A DNA stretch of 37,648 bases from Gemmatimonadota bacterium. GTDB taxonomy: Bacteria > Gemmatimonadota > Gemmatimonadetes > Gemmatimonadales > Gemmatimonadaceae. The notes beneath the pieces were generated by a model, which worked only from the letters and a program-made list of their open reading frames with translations, did not search any database and was not told the DNA's origin. The stretch is from contig QHVE01000033.1 in the NCBI GenBank assembly GCA_003223455.1, positions 4,439 through 42,086 of the forward strand, read 5' to 3'. Shown piece by piece: positions 25,196 through 33,676 of this stretch. Numbering within the stretch: the stretch's first letter is position 1; every line of letters starts with the position of its first letter. Position numbers and translations under genes: made by a program.

Positions 25196-27493
25196 CTACA
25201 CCCCGATCCTCTCCCGCAACGCCACGAACCGGGGATCGCTCCGCAGCGGCGCGTATGCCGGCCGCACGCCGATGAACACGATCTCGGGGTCGCGCGCGTC
25301 GGCCGCGCGCGCGAGGGCCTCGATGGCGAGGTCAGGCTCGTCGAGCGCAGCGTGCACCTGCGCCGCGAGGCAGGGCGACACGTGGCGCGTCGCGGCGGTG
25401 GACGTCAGCGCGCGGAGCAGCGTGCGCGCCTCGTCGCGGCGGCCGCTGCGCGCGTGCGTCTGCGCGAGGGCGGCGAGCATCTCCGGCGTCCCACCCGACT
25501 TGTCGATCGCCGTGCGTAGCGAGGCCTCGGCGCCGACCAGGTCGCCCGCGTCGCGCAGCGCGCCGCCGAGGAAGTAGTGCGTCATCACGAACCCCGAGTC
25601 GATCTCCATCGCACGACGGAGTGCGCGCACCGCGCCGCCAAGGTCGCCCGACAGGTGGTACACCGCACCGACGCTGGTGGCGACGACCATGGAGAGCGGA
25701 TCGAGCGCGCGGGCGCGATCGATCGCGGCGCGCGCTTCGTCGAGCCGGCCCGTCGGCAGCAACAGGTTCAGCGCGCTCCACTGCCACGCCGTCGGATAGC
25801 GCGGGCTGAGGGCCTTCGCCCGCTGGAAGGCGTCCTCGGCGCCCGCCCAGTCCCAGTCGAACAGCGCGCGCACGGAGCCGAGTGTGGCGTACGCCTCACC
25901 CAGCGCCGGATGAATGGCCAGCGCGCGCTCGGCCGCGGCGCGTGCGCGCGGCATGACGGAGGCCGCCGGCTCCGCACCGTACACGCCGAGCATGAGCAGC
26001 GCGTCGGCGAGGCCGGCGAACGCGAGCGCGAACTCCGGATCCTCCCCGGTCGCCTCCTCGAAGAAGCGCGCTGCGGCGTGCAGATCGGTCTCCGTCCGCT
26101 TGTTGAGCGCGAACCGTCCACGGAGGTAGAGCTCGTACACGGCGCCGGCCACGTGGTCGCGCGTCGCCGTCGTCGACGCCTGAAGCAGGGTCACGGAGAG
26201 CGCGTCCGAGATGGCGCGCGCGATGTCGTCCTGGATCGCGAACGCGTCGTCGAACGAGCGGTCGATGCGGTCGGACCACATCTGGAATCCCGTGTGTGCG
26301 TCGACGAGCTGCGCGGAGACGCGCACGCGCTGTCCCGACAGGCGCACGCTGCCGTCGAGCACCGACGTGACGCCGAGCTGCTCGGCGATCGAGCGCACGT
26401 CCACGTTGCGGCCCTTGAAGGCGAACGACGAGCTGCGCGCCGCCACGCGGATCGTGCGCAGACGGCTGAGCGTCGTCATGACCTCTTCGGTGATGCCGTC
26501 GGACAGGTAATCGTTCTGCGGATCGCCGCTCAGATTGGTGAACGGCAGTACGGCGACCGACGGCATGCCGGCATCGCTGATCGTCGGCGCCCGGCGCAAC
26601 CCCGACTGCGTGCGCGCCGTCGCGGTCGCGCTCGTCGGCACGGGCGTGGCCGTCCCGCTGAGCATTCGCGCCAGTGCACCGGCCGTCGCCGGACGGTCGT
26701 CGGGCTCGAAGGCAAGAGCGGCGGCCACCGCGTCGTCGACGTGCGCCGGCACCTCGGGCCAGTACGACGAGACGCGCGGCGCCGTCTCCGTGAACCGGCG
26801 CGCGATCAGCGCACGCGCGCTCGGCGAGGAGAATGGACCGCACCCGCAGAGCATCTCGAACACCACCGTCCCCAGCGCGTATACGTCGCTGCGCCGATCG
26901 ATCTCGTCCGTCCCGACGGCCTGCTCCGGGCTCATGTAGGCGGGAGTGCCGAGGACGAATCCCTGCGATGTGACGTTCGTGTCGTTGACGGCGCGCGTCA
27001 CCGCCCGGGCGATCCCGAAGTCGGCGACCATGGCGTGGCCGCTCAGCAGGAGGATGTTCTCGGGCTTGATGTCCCGGTGGATGATCCCCGCCGCGTGCGC
27101 GTAGTCGAGCGCGTCCGCGACCTCACCCGTCAGCGCGACGGCCTCGTGCAGGGGGATGCGCCTGTCCCGGTCGAGCCGTCCGCGCAGCGACTCGCCCTCG
27201 ACGAACGGCATCACGTAGAACGGCGTCGAGCCGATGCTCCCCGAGTCGAGCAGGGGCACGATGTTGGGATGGGTCAGTCGCGCGGCGACGTGGATCTCGC
27301 GCACGAACCTCGTCGCCCCGTCCGTGCCCGTGAGCTCCCCGCGGAGGAGCTTGATCGCCACGGGTCGCTCGTGCTTCGTGTCCAGCGCGAGATACACCGT
27401 CGCGGCTCCACCGCTGCCGAGCAGCCGCTCGATGCGGTACGTCGGGGCGAGCGCATCGCGAACGAACGCGAGGGAGGAGGATGTCTCGGGCAA
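25196..27493 (-). CDS. Ser/Thr protein kinase with TolB-like and TPR output
   Basis: A 765-residue kinase. Glycine loop GSGGAATVY at 26-34, K48, catalytic loop HRDIKPEN (139-146, D141), DFG at 158-160, GTPAYMSPE at 182-190: all catalytic residues intact. There is no membrane helix after the kinase. Residues 310-435 match the TolB-like N-terminal domain found behind bacterial kinases and transcription activators (SVAVLPFTNLSGDPQNDYLSD, SVLDGSVRLSG, VDAHTGFQMWSD). Residues 490-765 are TPR repeats (ALGEAYATLGS, PTAWQWSALN, GDLGGAVRALRRAM), probably binding partner proteins. The start is uncertain: TTG 27493 (PETSSSLAF) or TTG 27508; ATG 27619 would lie upstream of the likely promoter (-10 at 27549-27554) and add an unnatural Arg/Gly-rich leader. 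Confidence 0.88.
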   Translation of the reverse strand: MPETSSSLAFVRDALAPTYRIERLLGSGGAATVYLALDTKHERPVAIKLLRGELTGTDGATRFVREIHVAARLTHPNIVPLLDSGSIGSTPFYVMPFVEGESLRGRLDRDRRIPLHEAVALTGEVADALDYAHAAGIIHRDIKPENILLLSGHAMVADFGIARAVTRAVNDTNVTSQGFVLGTPAYMSPEQAVGTDEIDRRSDVYALGTVVFEMLCGCGPFSSPSARALIARRFTETAPRVSSYWPEVPAHVDDAVAAALAFEPDDRPATAGALARMLSGTATPVPTSATATARTQSGLRRAPTISDAGMPSVAVLPFTNLSGDPQNDYLSDGITEEVMTTLSRLRTIRVAARSSSFAFKGRNVDVRSIAEQLGVTSVLDGSVRLSGQRVRVSAQLVDAHTGFQMWSDRIDRSFDDAFAIQDDIARAISDALSVTLLQASTTATRDHVAGAVYELYLRGRFALNKRTETDLHAAARFFEEATGEDPEFALAFAGLADALLMLGVYGAEPAASVMPRARAAAERALAIHPALGEAYATLGSVRALFDWDWAGAEDAFQRAKALSPRYPTAWQWSALNLLLPTGRLDEARAAIDRARALDPLSMVVATSVGAVYHLSGDLGGAVRALRRAMEIDSGFVMTHYFLGGALRDAGDLVGAEASLRTAIDKSGGTPEMLAALAQTHARSGRRDEARTLLRALTSTAATRHVSPCLAAQVHAALDEPDLAIEALARAADARDPEIVFIGVRPAYAPLRSDPRFVALRERIGV

Positions 27494-27548
27494 GGCGGCG
27501 GCGCGCAAGCCTGGCGTTCTGGCGCGGATGCGTGGTGCGAACCCGTCT

Positions 27549-27554
27549 AGTATA
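27549..27554 (-). promoter_or_regulatory. Probable -10 element of the 25196-27493 kinase gene
   Basis: Minus-strand TATACT (27554-27549), close to consensus, gives a transcript start near 27542. No convincing -35 hexamer is seen 17-18 bp upstream. If correct, translation must start at a TTG around 27493-27508. Confidence 0.4.
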
Positions 27555-27606
27555 CCGCCGTGGCCGCCCGAGGGTAGCCGCGATTCGCGAACTCGGCGCC
27601 CGGTCG

Positions 27607-27612
27607 TAAGTT
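27607..27612 (+). promoter_or_regulatory. Probable -10 element of the UPF0182 gene, leaderless
   Basis: TAAGTT ends 5 nt before ATG 27618, so transcription would start at or next to the start codon. There is no Shine-Dalgarno upstream of this ATG, consistent with a leaderless mRNA. The -35 region is weak (TTCGCG at 27584-27589, 17-bp spacing). Confidence 0.4.
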
Positions 27613-27617
27613 CGGAC

Positions 27618-30539
27618 ATGCCCGACCTCGTTCCCGACGACGATCCCTTCATCCGCAGCCTGCGGGACGCCGGCATCCGGCCGCCGCCGCGCCTGCGTCG
27701 ATCGAAGACGGGCCGCCCGCCGCGGCCGCCGCGGTTCGCCATCGGCGCGGCGATCGTCCTGTTCGTGCTCGTGATCGTCCTGCCGGGCCTCACCGGCCGG
27801 CTCGCCGACTGGCTCTGGTTCACGGAGATCGGCTACGAGCGCGTCTTCTTCACGAAGATCGCCGCGCAGTGGAGCATCGGCTTGGTGAGTGGCGCGATCG
27901 CGTTCGCGGTGCTCTACGGCAATGCGCGCTACGCACTGCGCGGCCTCGTCGTGGGCGAGGCGCGCGTGCGCGAGCCCATCACCGACATCACCGCGATGGC
28001 CACCGCGGTCGGCGCGCACGCCGCGCGCCTGATGCGTGTGCTGGCGCTGCCGTGGACCGCGCTCATCGCCTTCGTCGTCGCGCTCTCGATGGCGTCGCAG
28101 TGGAACACGGCGCTGCTGGCGATGAACCGCACGCCATTCGGAACGACGGATCCCATCTTCGGGCGCGAGATCGGATACTACGTGTTCGTGCTGCCGGCCA
28201 TCGAGGCCGTCGTCGGGTTCGCGTTCTCGCTCGTGCTCCTGTCGCTGCTGCTCGTCGCGATCCCGATCCACTTCGCGCGCTCCGAAGCGGGGCACGATGG
28301 GGAAGTGCTCGTCATCCCCGCGCAGGCCCGCCAGCATCTCGCGGTGCTCGCCGCGCTCGCGCTGCTCGTGCTCGCGGTGCGCACGGAGCTGGTGAGCCTG
28401 CCCGGCCTCCTGTTCGGCGAGCACCTCCCCCTCTCCGGCGCGAACTACATCGACCTCCACGTGCGCATTCCGGCGCTGCACGTGCTGGCCATCGCCGCGC
28501 TCGTCGGAGCGGGGCTCATCGCCTGGAGCGGCGTGCGTGGACGGATGGCGTACGTCGCGGCGCGCGTCGTCGTCGCGTACGTGGCGCTCGTCGTGCTCTC
28601 GGTGCTCGTGCCGGCGGCGTACCAGCGGCTCGTCGTCCAGGCCAACGAGCTGTCGTACGAGACGCCGCAGATCGCGCATCACATCCAGGCCACGCGCGAC
28701 GCGTGGGGGATCGCCACGGTCCAGCTCCACGAGCTCGGCACCGCGACCGACCTGACGCCGGCGACGATCGCCGCCAACCGCGCGACGATCGACAACGTGC
28801 GACTCTGGGATCGCGAGCCGCTGCTCCAGACGTTCGGGCAGCTCCAGTCGATCCGCACGTACTACGATTTCGTCTCGGTCGACGACGACCGCTATCGCAT
28901 CGGCGGACAGGTGCGGCAGGTGATGCTCTCCGCGCGCGAGCTGGACACCGACGCGCTGCCGACGAAGGGCTTCATCAACGAGCATCTGACCTACACGCAC
29001 GGCATGGGCGTCACCCTCGGCCCGTCGAACGAGGTGACGGCCGAGGGATTGCCCGTCCTCTTCATCAAGGACCTGCCCCCCGCGTCGAGCATCCCGCTGC
29101 CGATCACGCGGCCGCAGATCTACTACGGCGAGCAGTCGAACGACTTCGTGCTCGCGCCGAGCGGCCAGCGCGAGTTCGACTACCCGGCCGGCGAGGGAGA
29201 TGCCGCCGTCTACTCGACGTACGACGGCCGCGGCGGCGTGCCGGTGGCGTCGTTCGCGCGGCGGCTGCTCTACGCACTCAACTTCGGGTCGTTCAACATC
29301 CTCCTCTCGCGCGACGTCACGTCCCGCACGCGCATTCTCTATTACAGGAGCGTCGCCGAACGCGCGCAGCGTGCGCTTCCGTTCCTGAACTTCGACCGCG
29401 ACCCGTACATGGTCGTCGCGAGCGACGGTCGACTGAAGTGGCTCATCGACGGCTACACGGCGACCGACCGGTACCCGTACTCGCAGCCGCTGTCGGACGG
29501 CACCGACTACATGCGCAACGCCGTGAAGGTCGTGATCGACGCCTACGACGGCGACGTCGCGGCGTACGTCGCCGCACCGGACGATCCGATCGTCCGCACG
29601 CTCGCGAAGATCTACCCCGGCCTGCTCCGCCCGCTCGCCGAGATGCCGGCGGACCTGCGCGCGCACATCCGGTATCCCGAGGATCTCTTCCGCGTGCAGA
29701 CCGCGCTCTACGCCACGTACCACATGGCGAATCCGGAGACCTTCTACCACCGCGAGGATCAGTGGCAGGTGCCCGGCGCCGCGGCGATCAGCCAGTCGAG
29801 CGCGAGCGAGCGCGCGTCGGCCGGCGGCCGGATCGCGGGCGAGTCGTTCCTCCGCCACATGGTGATGCGCCTGCCCGGCGAGAGTGCGCCGGAGTTCATC
29901 CTCATGCGGCCATTCACCCCGCGGCAGAAGGACAACCTCGCCGCGTGGATGGTCGCGCGAAACGACGGCGCGAACTACGGCAAGCTCGCCGTGTACCGCT
30001 TCCCTCGGCAGAGCCTCGTGTTCGGCCCGAACCAGATCTCCAACCGGATCAATCAGGACACCGAGGTGTCGCGCCAGATCTCGCTGTGGGATCAACGCGG
30101 GTCGGAGGTGCTGCGCGGCGAGCTGCTCGTGATCCCCATCGAAGGCTCGCTGATCTACGTGCAGCCGCTGTACCTGCGCGCCCAGGGTGGGCGCATCCCG
30201 GAGCTGAAGCGCGTCGTCGTGGCGCAGGAGGGCCAGGTGGCGATGGCCGAGACGCTCGACGCCGCGCTTCGCGCGCTGTTCGGCGAGGCGCGTGCGGCCG
30301 CGACGCGCGAGACGGTCGCGACCGCGCCTCCTGCTGGGGCGGCGGCGCCCAGGCCGCCCACCGCCGACACGGCGACGGGCACGACGACGGCGGATCTCGC
30401 GCGCCGCGCGAACGAGCACTACGAGCGGGCGCGGGCGGCACAGCGCGCCGACGACTGGGCGACCTACGGCGAGGAGATGAAACGGTTGGGTGACGTGCTG
30501 CGCCAGCTCGGTGCGCAGCGGAGCGCTGCCCCGCGGTAG
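27618..30539 (+). CDS. UPF0182 family membrane protein
   Basis: A 973-residue protein of the UPF0182 (COG1615) family, normal length. The N-terminus is Pro/Arg-rich and cytoplasmic, followed by about seven membrane helices in the first 320 residues (the first at about 41-60: IGAAIVLFVLVIVLPGLTG) and a characteristic RLADWLWFTEIGYERVFFTK. The remaining 600 residues are a large extracytoplasmic region with family motifs such as YYDFVSVDDDRY, GFINEHLTYTHGMG, YYGEQSNDFV, NGVKVV-like YMRNAVKVVIDAYDGDV and RYPEDLF. A Pro/Ala linker leads to a C-terminal helix pair (HYERARAAQRADDWATYGEEM) also typical of the family. Biochemical function is unknown. Divergent from the kinase at 25196-27493; apparently leaderless. 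Confidence 0.93.
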   Translation: MPDLVPDDDPFIRSLRDAGIRPPPRLRRSKTGRPPRPPRFAIGAAIVLFVLVIVLPGLTGRLADWLWFTEIGYERVFFTKIAAQWSIGLVSGAIAFAVLYGNARYALRGLVVGEARVREPITDITAMATAVGAHAARLMRVLALPWTALIAFVVALSMASQWNTALLAMNRTPFGTTDPIFGREIGYYVFVLPAIEAVVGFAFSLVLLSLLLVAIPIHFARSEAGHDGEVLVIPAQARQHLAVLAALALLVLAVRTELVSLPGLLFGEHLPLSGANYIDLHVRIPALHVLAIAALVGAGLIAWSGVRGRMAYVAARVVVAYVALVVLSVLVPAAYQRLVVQANELSYETPQIAHHIQATRDAWGIATVQLHELGTATDLTPATIAANRATIDNVRLWDREPLLQTFGQLQSIRTYYDFVSVDDDRYRIGGQVRQVMLSARELDTDALPTKGFINEHLTYTHGMGVTLGPSNEVTAEGLPVLFIKDLPPASSIPLPITRPQIYYGEQSNDFVLAPSGQREFDYPAGEGDAAVYSTYDGRGGVPVASFARRLLYALNFGSFNILLSRDVTSRTRILYYRSVAERAQRALPFLNFDRDPYMVVASDGRLKWLIDGYTATDRYPYSQPLSDGTDYMRNAVKVVIDAYDGDVAAYVAAPDDPIVRTLAKIYPGLLRPLAEMPADLRAHIRYPEDLFRVQTALYATYHMANPETFYHREDQWQVPGAAAISQSSASERASAGGRIAGESFLRHMVMRLPGESAPEFILMRPFTPRQKDNLAAWMVARNDGANYGKLAVYRFPRQSLVFGPNQISNRINQDTEVSRQISLWDQRGSEVLRGELLVIPIEGSLIYVQPLYLRAQGGRIPELKRVVVAQEGQVAMAETLDAALRALFGEARAAATRETVATAPPAGAAAPRPPTADTATGTTTADLARRANEHYERARAAQRADDWATYGEEMKRLGDVLRQLGAQRSAAPR

Positions 30540-30620
30540 CGCGGCCACGACCGTGCCGTGGTACTAAGCGAACGAGGCGCTCGCGGCCTCCAACCGAGAC
30601 TCACCACTCGGGAGCGTCCC

Positions 30621-31340
30621 ATGAAGAAGCTCGTGCCGGCCGTCGTCGGAGTCCTGCTGCTCGCGTCCACCGCCGCGTACTCGGCGTTCGGTGGGTGGGC
30701 CGTGGTGAAAGTCTCGAAGATCCCGGACGCGTGGGTGGCCGGAAAGCCGCTGCAGCTCTCCTGGCAGGTTCGGCAGCACGGAGTCAGGCCGATGGGTCCC
30801 GAGGACCAGCTGCATCCCACATTGGAGGCGCGATCGGGCTCGCGCGTCGTGCAGGGCACGGCGGCGGCGTACGTCGAGGAGGGGTGGACGGGCTTCCGCG
30901 GCACGATCGTCTTCCCGACGACGGGCGACTGGCAGGTCACGATCAATAGCGGTTTCGGCGGCGCGCGCGCCGTACTGGTGCCCTGGCGCGTCGTGGATTC
31001 GGTGCGCACGATCCGCGGCACGGTCGAGGAGCACCTCGCGACCCTGGGCATCCCGCGCTTCAGCGAGGTCGAGCGTGGGCGGAGGCTGTTCGCGGCGCAG
31101 GGGTGCGTGACCTGCCACGTACACCGCGACGTGGACGTCACTGGACAGATGAGTACCGTGGGCCCGGAGCTCACCGACCGGCGCCTCCCCGCCGACTACC
31201 TCGCGAAGTTCCTCGCGAACCCATCAATCAAGCCGCAGACCGCCGGCAAGCCCCAGATGCCGAACCTCGAGCTGCGGGAGAAGGAGATCGTCCCGCTGAT
31301 CGCGTTTCTCACCGCCGAACGGCACGCCGCAGCCAGGTAG
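30621..31340 (+). CDS. Exported c-type cytochrome with N-terminal beta domain
   Basis: A 239-residue exported haem protein. Residues 1-24 are a signal or membrane anchor (KKLVPAVVGVLLLASTAAYSAFGG). Residues 25-125 form a beta-rich, Ig/FixH-like domain (LQLSWQVRQHG, FRGTIVFPTTGDWQVTI). Residues 145-235 are a class I cytochrome c domain with haem motif CVTCH at 162-166 and axial Met probably M213 in KPQMPNL. It should carry electrons on the outside of the membrane; no oxidase or reductase gene is next to it. GGAG at 30611-30614 precedes ATG 30621 by 6 nt. TACTAA near 30561-30566 after TGG could be an extended -10 element. Confidence 0.85.
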   Translation: MKKLVPAVVGVLLLASTAAYSAFGGWAVVKVSKIPDAWVAGKPLQLSWQVRQHGVRPMGPEDQLHPTLEARSGSRVVQGTAAAYVEEGWTGFRGTIVFPTTGDWQVTINSGFGGARAVLVPWRVVDSVRTIRGTVEEHLATLGIPRFSEVERGRRLFAAQGCVTCHVHRDVDVTGQMSTVGPELTDRRLPADYLAKFLANPSIKPQTAGKPQMPNLELREKEIVPLIAFLTAERHAAAR

Positions 31341-31412
31341 CCCGCGCCTGGTTCGACAATCGGCGTCTCCGTACACAGATTCAGGCCGAGCTCTCAAAGA
31401 GGCACGGCCGTC

Positions 31413-32288
31413 ATGAGAACGGAGACACAGGCGCTTCCCAACACTCGCAAGCCGCGCGACGACGAGATCGACGTACACGGACTCACGCACGCCGGCCGGA
31501 TACGCAAGGAGAACCAGGACCACTTCCTCCTCGCAACGGTCCACAAGCGGGTCGACGTCATCGCGACGAATCTGGGACGGCAGGAGCAGCTTCCCACGGG
31601 CGAGCAGCGCGTGGCGTTCCTCGCGATGGTGGCCGACGGCGTCGGTGGTTCGGAGGGTGGCGCCGAGGCGAGCGCCACGGCGCTCGAGTCGGTGATGCAG
31701 TACGTGAACGACAGCATGTCGTGCCTGTTCGACCGTAACGTCGCCGAGTCGACGTTCACGGACATGCTCCAACGCTGCGCGCTGCGCTCACACGAGGAGA
31801 TCCTCGCGCGCGCGAAGGCGAACGAGCAGCACCGCTCGATGGCGACGACGCTCACGCTGTTCATGGGTGTGTGGCCGGCCTACTACCTCGTGCAGCTCGG
31901 CGACTCGCGCTACTACCTGTGGCGCGAGGGGCGGTTGACGCAGATCACGCGCGACCAGACGCTGGCGAACGACCTCGTGGACCAGGGAATCCTGTCGCGC
32001 GCGCAGGCGCCGCACACGCAGTTCGCGCACGTGCTCTCGAGCGCGCTCGGCGCGGACACGGCGGAGCCGGTGGTGACGCGGCTCCGCGCCGAGTGGGAGA
32101 ACGTGCACCTGTTGTGCAGCGACGGGCTGACGAAGCACGTGAGCGACGAGCGGATCGCCGAGCGGCTGGCGAACATGACGAGCTCGAAACAGGTGTGCGA
32201 GCAGCTGCTGGCCGACGCGCTCGAGGATGGCGGGACGGACAACATCACGATCATCGTGGCGCAGGGGGTACCGAAGGACGTCGGGTGA
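31413..32288 (+). CDS. PP2C-family Ser/Thr protein phosphatase
   Basis: A 291-residue soluble metal-dependent phosphatase of the PPM/PP2C group. Motifs in order: KENQD with D36, VADGVGG with D75 and G76 (metal binding), TTLTLF at 145-150, LGDSRYYL with D164, CSDGLTKHV with D237, and GGTDNITIIV with D276/N277. All metal-binding Asp are present, so an active enzyme removing phosphate from Ser/Thr is expected. An insertion at 45-65 (RVDVIATNLGRQEQLPTGEQ) precedes the DGVGG motif. AAAGAGG lies 10 nt before ATG 31413. It is 50 bp upstream of a kinase-BRCT gene on the same strand, so the pair is likely to act on the same targets, the usual kinase/phosphatase arrangement. Confidence 0.93.
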   Translation: MRTETQALPNTRKPRDDEIDVHGLTHAGRIRKENQDHFLLATVHKRVDVIATNLGRQEQLPTGEQRVAFLAMVADGVGGSEGGAEASATALESVMQYVNDSMSCLFDRNVAESTFTDMLQRCALRSHEEILARAKANEQHRSMATTLTLFMGVWPAYYLVQLGDSRYYLWREGRLTQITRDQTLANDLVDQGILSRAQAPHTQFAHVLSSALGADTAEPVVTRLRAEWENVHLLCSDGLTKHVSDERIAERLANMTSSKQVCEQLLADALEDGGTDNITIIVAQGVPKDVG

Positions 32289-32325
32289 GAAATTGACCGC
32301 GGTCGCGGGCCGAGCCTGCCCCTGG

Positions 32326-32331
32326 TAGAAT
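32326..32331 (+). promoter_or_regulatory. Probable -10 element of the kinase-BRCT gene, leaderless
   Basis: TAGAAT (32326-32331) ends 7 nt before ATG 32339, the distance expected when transcription starts at the start codon. No Shine-Dalgarno is present and no good -35 is visible. It suggests that the kinase-BRCT gene can be transcribed separately from the phosphatase. Confidence 0.45.
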
Positions 32332-32338
32332 CCGTCAT

Positions 32339-33502
32339 ATGCCCACCCAGTCCGTGCCGCCCGCCGCCCGGCGTGCGAGCTACACGCGCCACCTCGACCG
32401 TCGGCCGGGCGCGGCGCCGGCGATCCCTGCGCCGCCCACGGCACACAGCTCGGAGACCGGCCGCACCTATCGCCTCGACCGGCTGATCGGAAAGGGCGGG
32501 TTCGGCGAGGTCTATCTCGCCACGCCGTCTCCCGCGCAGGGTTTCCCCGACAAGGTCTGCATCAAGATCAGCGACCGACTCTCCGGGTGGCTCCGCGAGG
32601 CGTACTTCGCCGAGCTGCTCGCTCGCGAGCCGCGCGCGCTCCGCGTCTACGACCGCTTCGCCGACGCGAGCAGCGGTGCGATGCGCTACTACCTCGCCAT
32701 GGAGTACGCGGAGCACGGTGACCTCGGGAGCTGGCTGGAGAAGGTGGGCGCGCAGTCCGAGCGGTTCGTCCGGCGCGAGCTCGCGGCCATCGCAGGAGCA
32801 CTGGATGCATTGCATCGAGGGCATGCCATGCACCGCGACCTCACGCCGTTCAACGTGTTCGTGTGCACGGGCAACCAGCTCAAGCTGGGCGACTTCGGCA
32901 TCGCCACGCACCAGCTCAACCCGCGTGGCGTCACGGCGGACGCGTTCAATCTCTTCCACGTGCCGAACGAGATCGCGTGGGGCCGCGTGCGCCGCTGGCA
33001 GAAGCGCGACGACGTGTACCAGATCGGCCTCCTCGCGGCGATGCTGCTCCGCGGCGACACCACGACGGTGATGCGGAGCAAGGACGTGCGCACGCTCCCG
33101 TGCAGCGATCATTTCAAGGAAGTGATCCACTGCTGCCTCGGCTCGCGCGGCAAGCGCTACGAGTCGGCGCGCGAGTTGATCGCCGCGCTGCGCAAGCCAC
33201 CGAGGGAGCCGAGCCTCGGCCGCACCGACAGTCTGAAGGGGAAGCGCGTGTCGTTCACCGGCTTCCTCGTGCGTCCCCGCGCCGACGCGATCGCCGCGGC
33301 GAGGAAGGCGGGCGCGCTCGTGCAGTCCAAGCCGGGTCCGTCGACGGACATCCTCGTGCGCGGGCGCCCGAACGCGCAGCAGATCGCCGGCAAGGACGGC
33401 GGCTCGAAGCTGATCGAGGTGCGACGGCTCGCCGCACAGGGGATCAAGGTGACCGTGATCGGCGAAAGACAGTTCTGGAAGCTTGCCGCCGCGAAAAAGT
33501 GA
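32339..33502 (+). CDS. Protein kinase with C-terminal BRCT domain
   Basis: A 387-residue soluble protein. An N-terminal Pro/Arg-rich tail (1-42) leads into a Hanks-type kinase: GKGGFGEVY at 51-59, K76 in VCIKI, catalytic loop HRDLTPFN at 165-172 (D167 and N172 kept; Thr169 replaces the usual Lys), DFG at 185-187. The segment after DFG lacks a normal APE and runs FHVPNEIAWGRVRRWQKRDDVYQIG. Residues 298-383 form a BRCT domain like that of NAD-dependent DNA ligase: LKGKRVSFTGFLVRPRADA, AGALVQSKPGPSTDILV, KLIEVRRLAAQGIKVTVIGERQF. BRCT domains bind DNA ends, phosphopeptides or partner proteins of DNA repair, so this kinase may act near DNA damage or replication (inference). It lies 50 bp after the PP2C gene. 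Confidence 0.85.
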   Translation: MPTQSVPPAARRASYTRHLDRRPGAAPAIPAPPTAHSSETGRTYRLDRLIGKGGFGEVYLATPSPAQGFPDKVCIKISDRLSGWLREAYFAELLAREPRALRVYDRFADASSGAMRYYLAMEYAEHGDLGSWLEKVGAQSERFVRRELAAIAGALDALHRGHAMHRDLTPFNVFVCTGNQLKLGDFGIATHQLNPRGVTADAFNLFHVPNEIAWGRVRRWQKRDDVYQIGLLAAMLLRGDTTTVMRSKDVRTLPCSDHFKEVIHCCLGSRGKRYESARELIAALRKPPREPSLGRTDSLKGKRVSFTGFLVRPRADAIAAARKAGALVQSKPGPSTDILVRGRPNAQQIAGKDGGSKLIEVRRLAAQGIKVTVIGERQFWKLAAAKK

Positions 33503-33671
33503 GTTGGTTGGTTGGATAGCTGGCTAGTTGGTCGGTGAACTAGTGAACTGAACGGGCCCTGGCTACAACCAGCGTGAAGATCCCTCAGCGGGGCTTCCAC
33601 GCCGGTTGTGACCAGGGCCGTCAACTCACCAATCAACCGACCAGCCAACCAACGATCCAACTCACCAACTC
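33501..33671. repeat. 171-bp imperfect palindrome (hairpin element)
   Basis: The whole gap between two convergent kinase genes folds on itself. Left arm 33501-33562 (GAGTTGGTTGGTTGGAT... GGGCCCTGG) matches the complement of the right arm 33612-33671 (CCAGGGCC... ATCCAACTCACCAACTC) with scattered mismatches. Inside, ACAACCAGCGTG pairs with CACGCCGGTTGTG and GAAGATCCC with GGGGCTTC. The arms are built of TTGG/AGTTGGT units. It may be a mobile palindrome of the MITE/REP type and may also terminate transcription from both sides. Confidence 0.7.
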
Positions 33672-33676
33672 ACCCC

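Noticed and set aside
27494-27619. N-terminal extension of the kinase to ATG 27619
   Set aside because: It would begin inside the start codon of the divergent gene, upstream of the TATACT promoter box, and its Arg/Gly/Ser-rich sequence is unlike kinase N-termini.
27123-30548. A 1141-codon minus-strand frame opposite the UPF0182 gene
   Set aside because: Low-complexity Arg/Glu/His sequence, antisense to a conserved family; a composition artefact.
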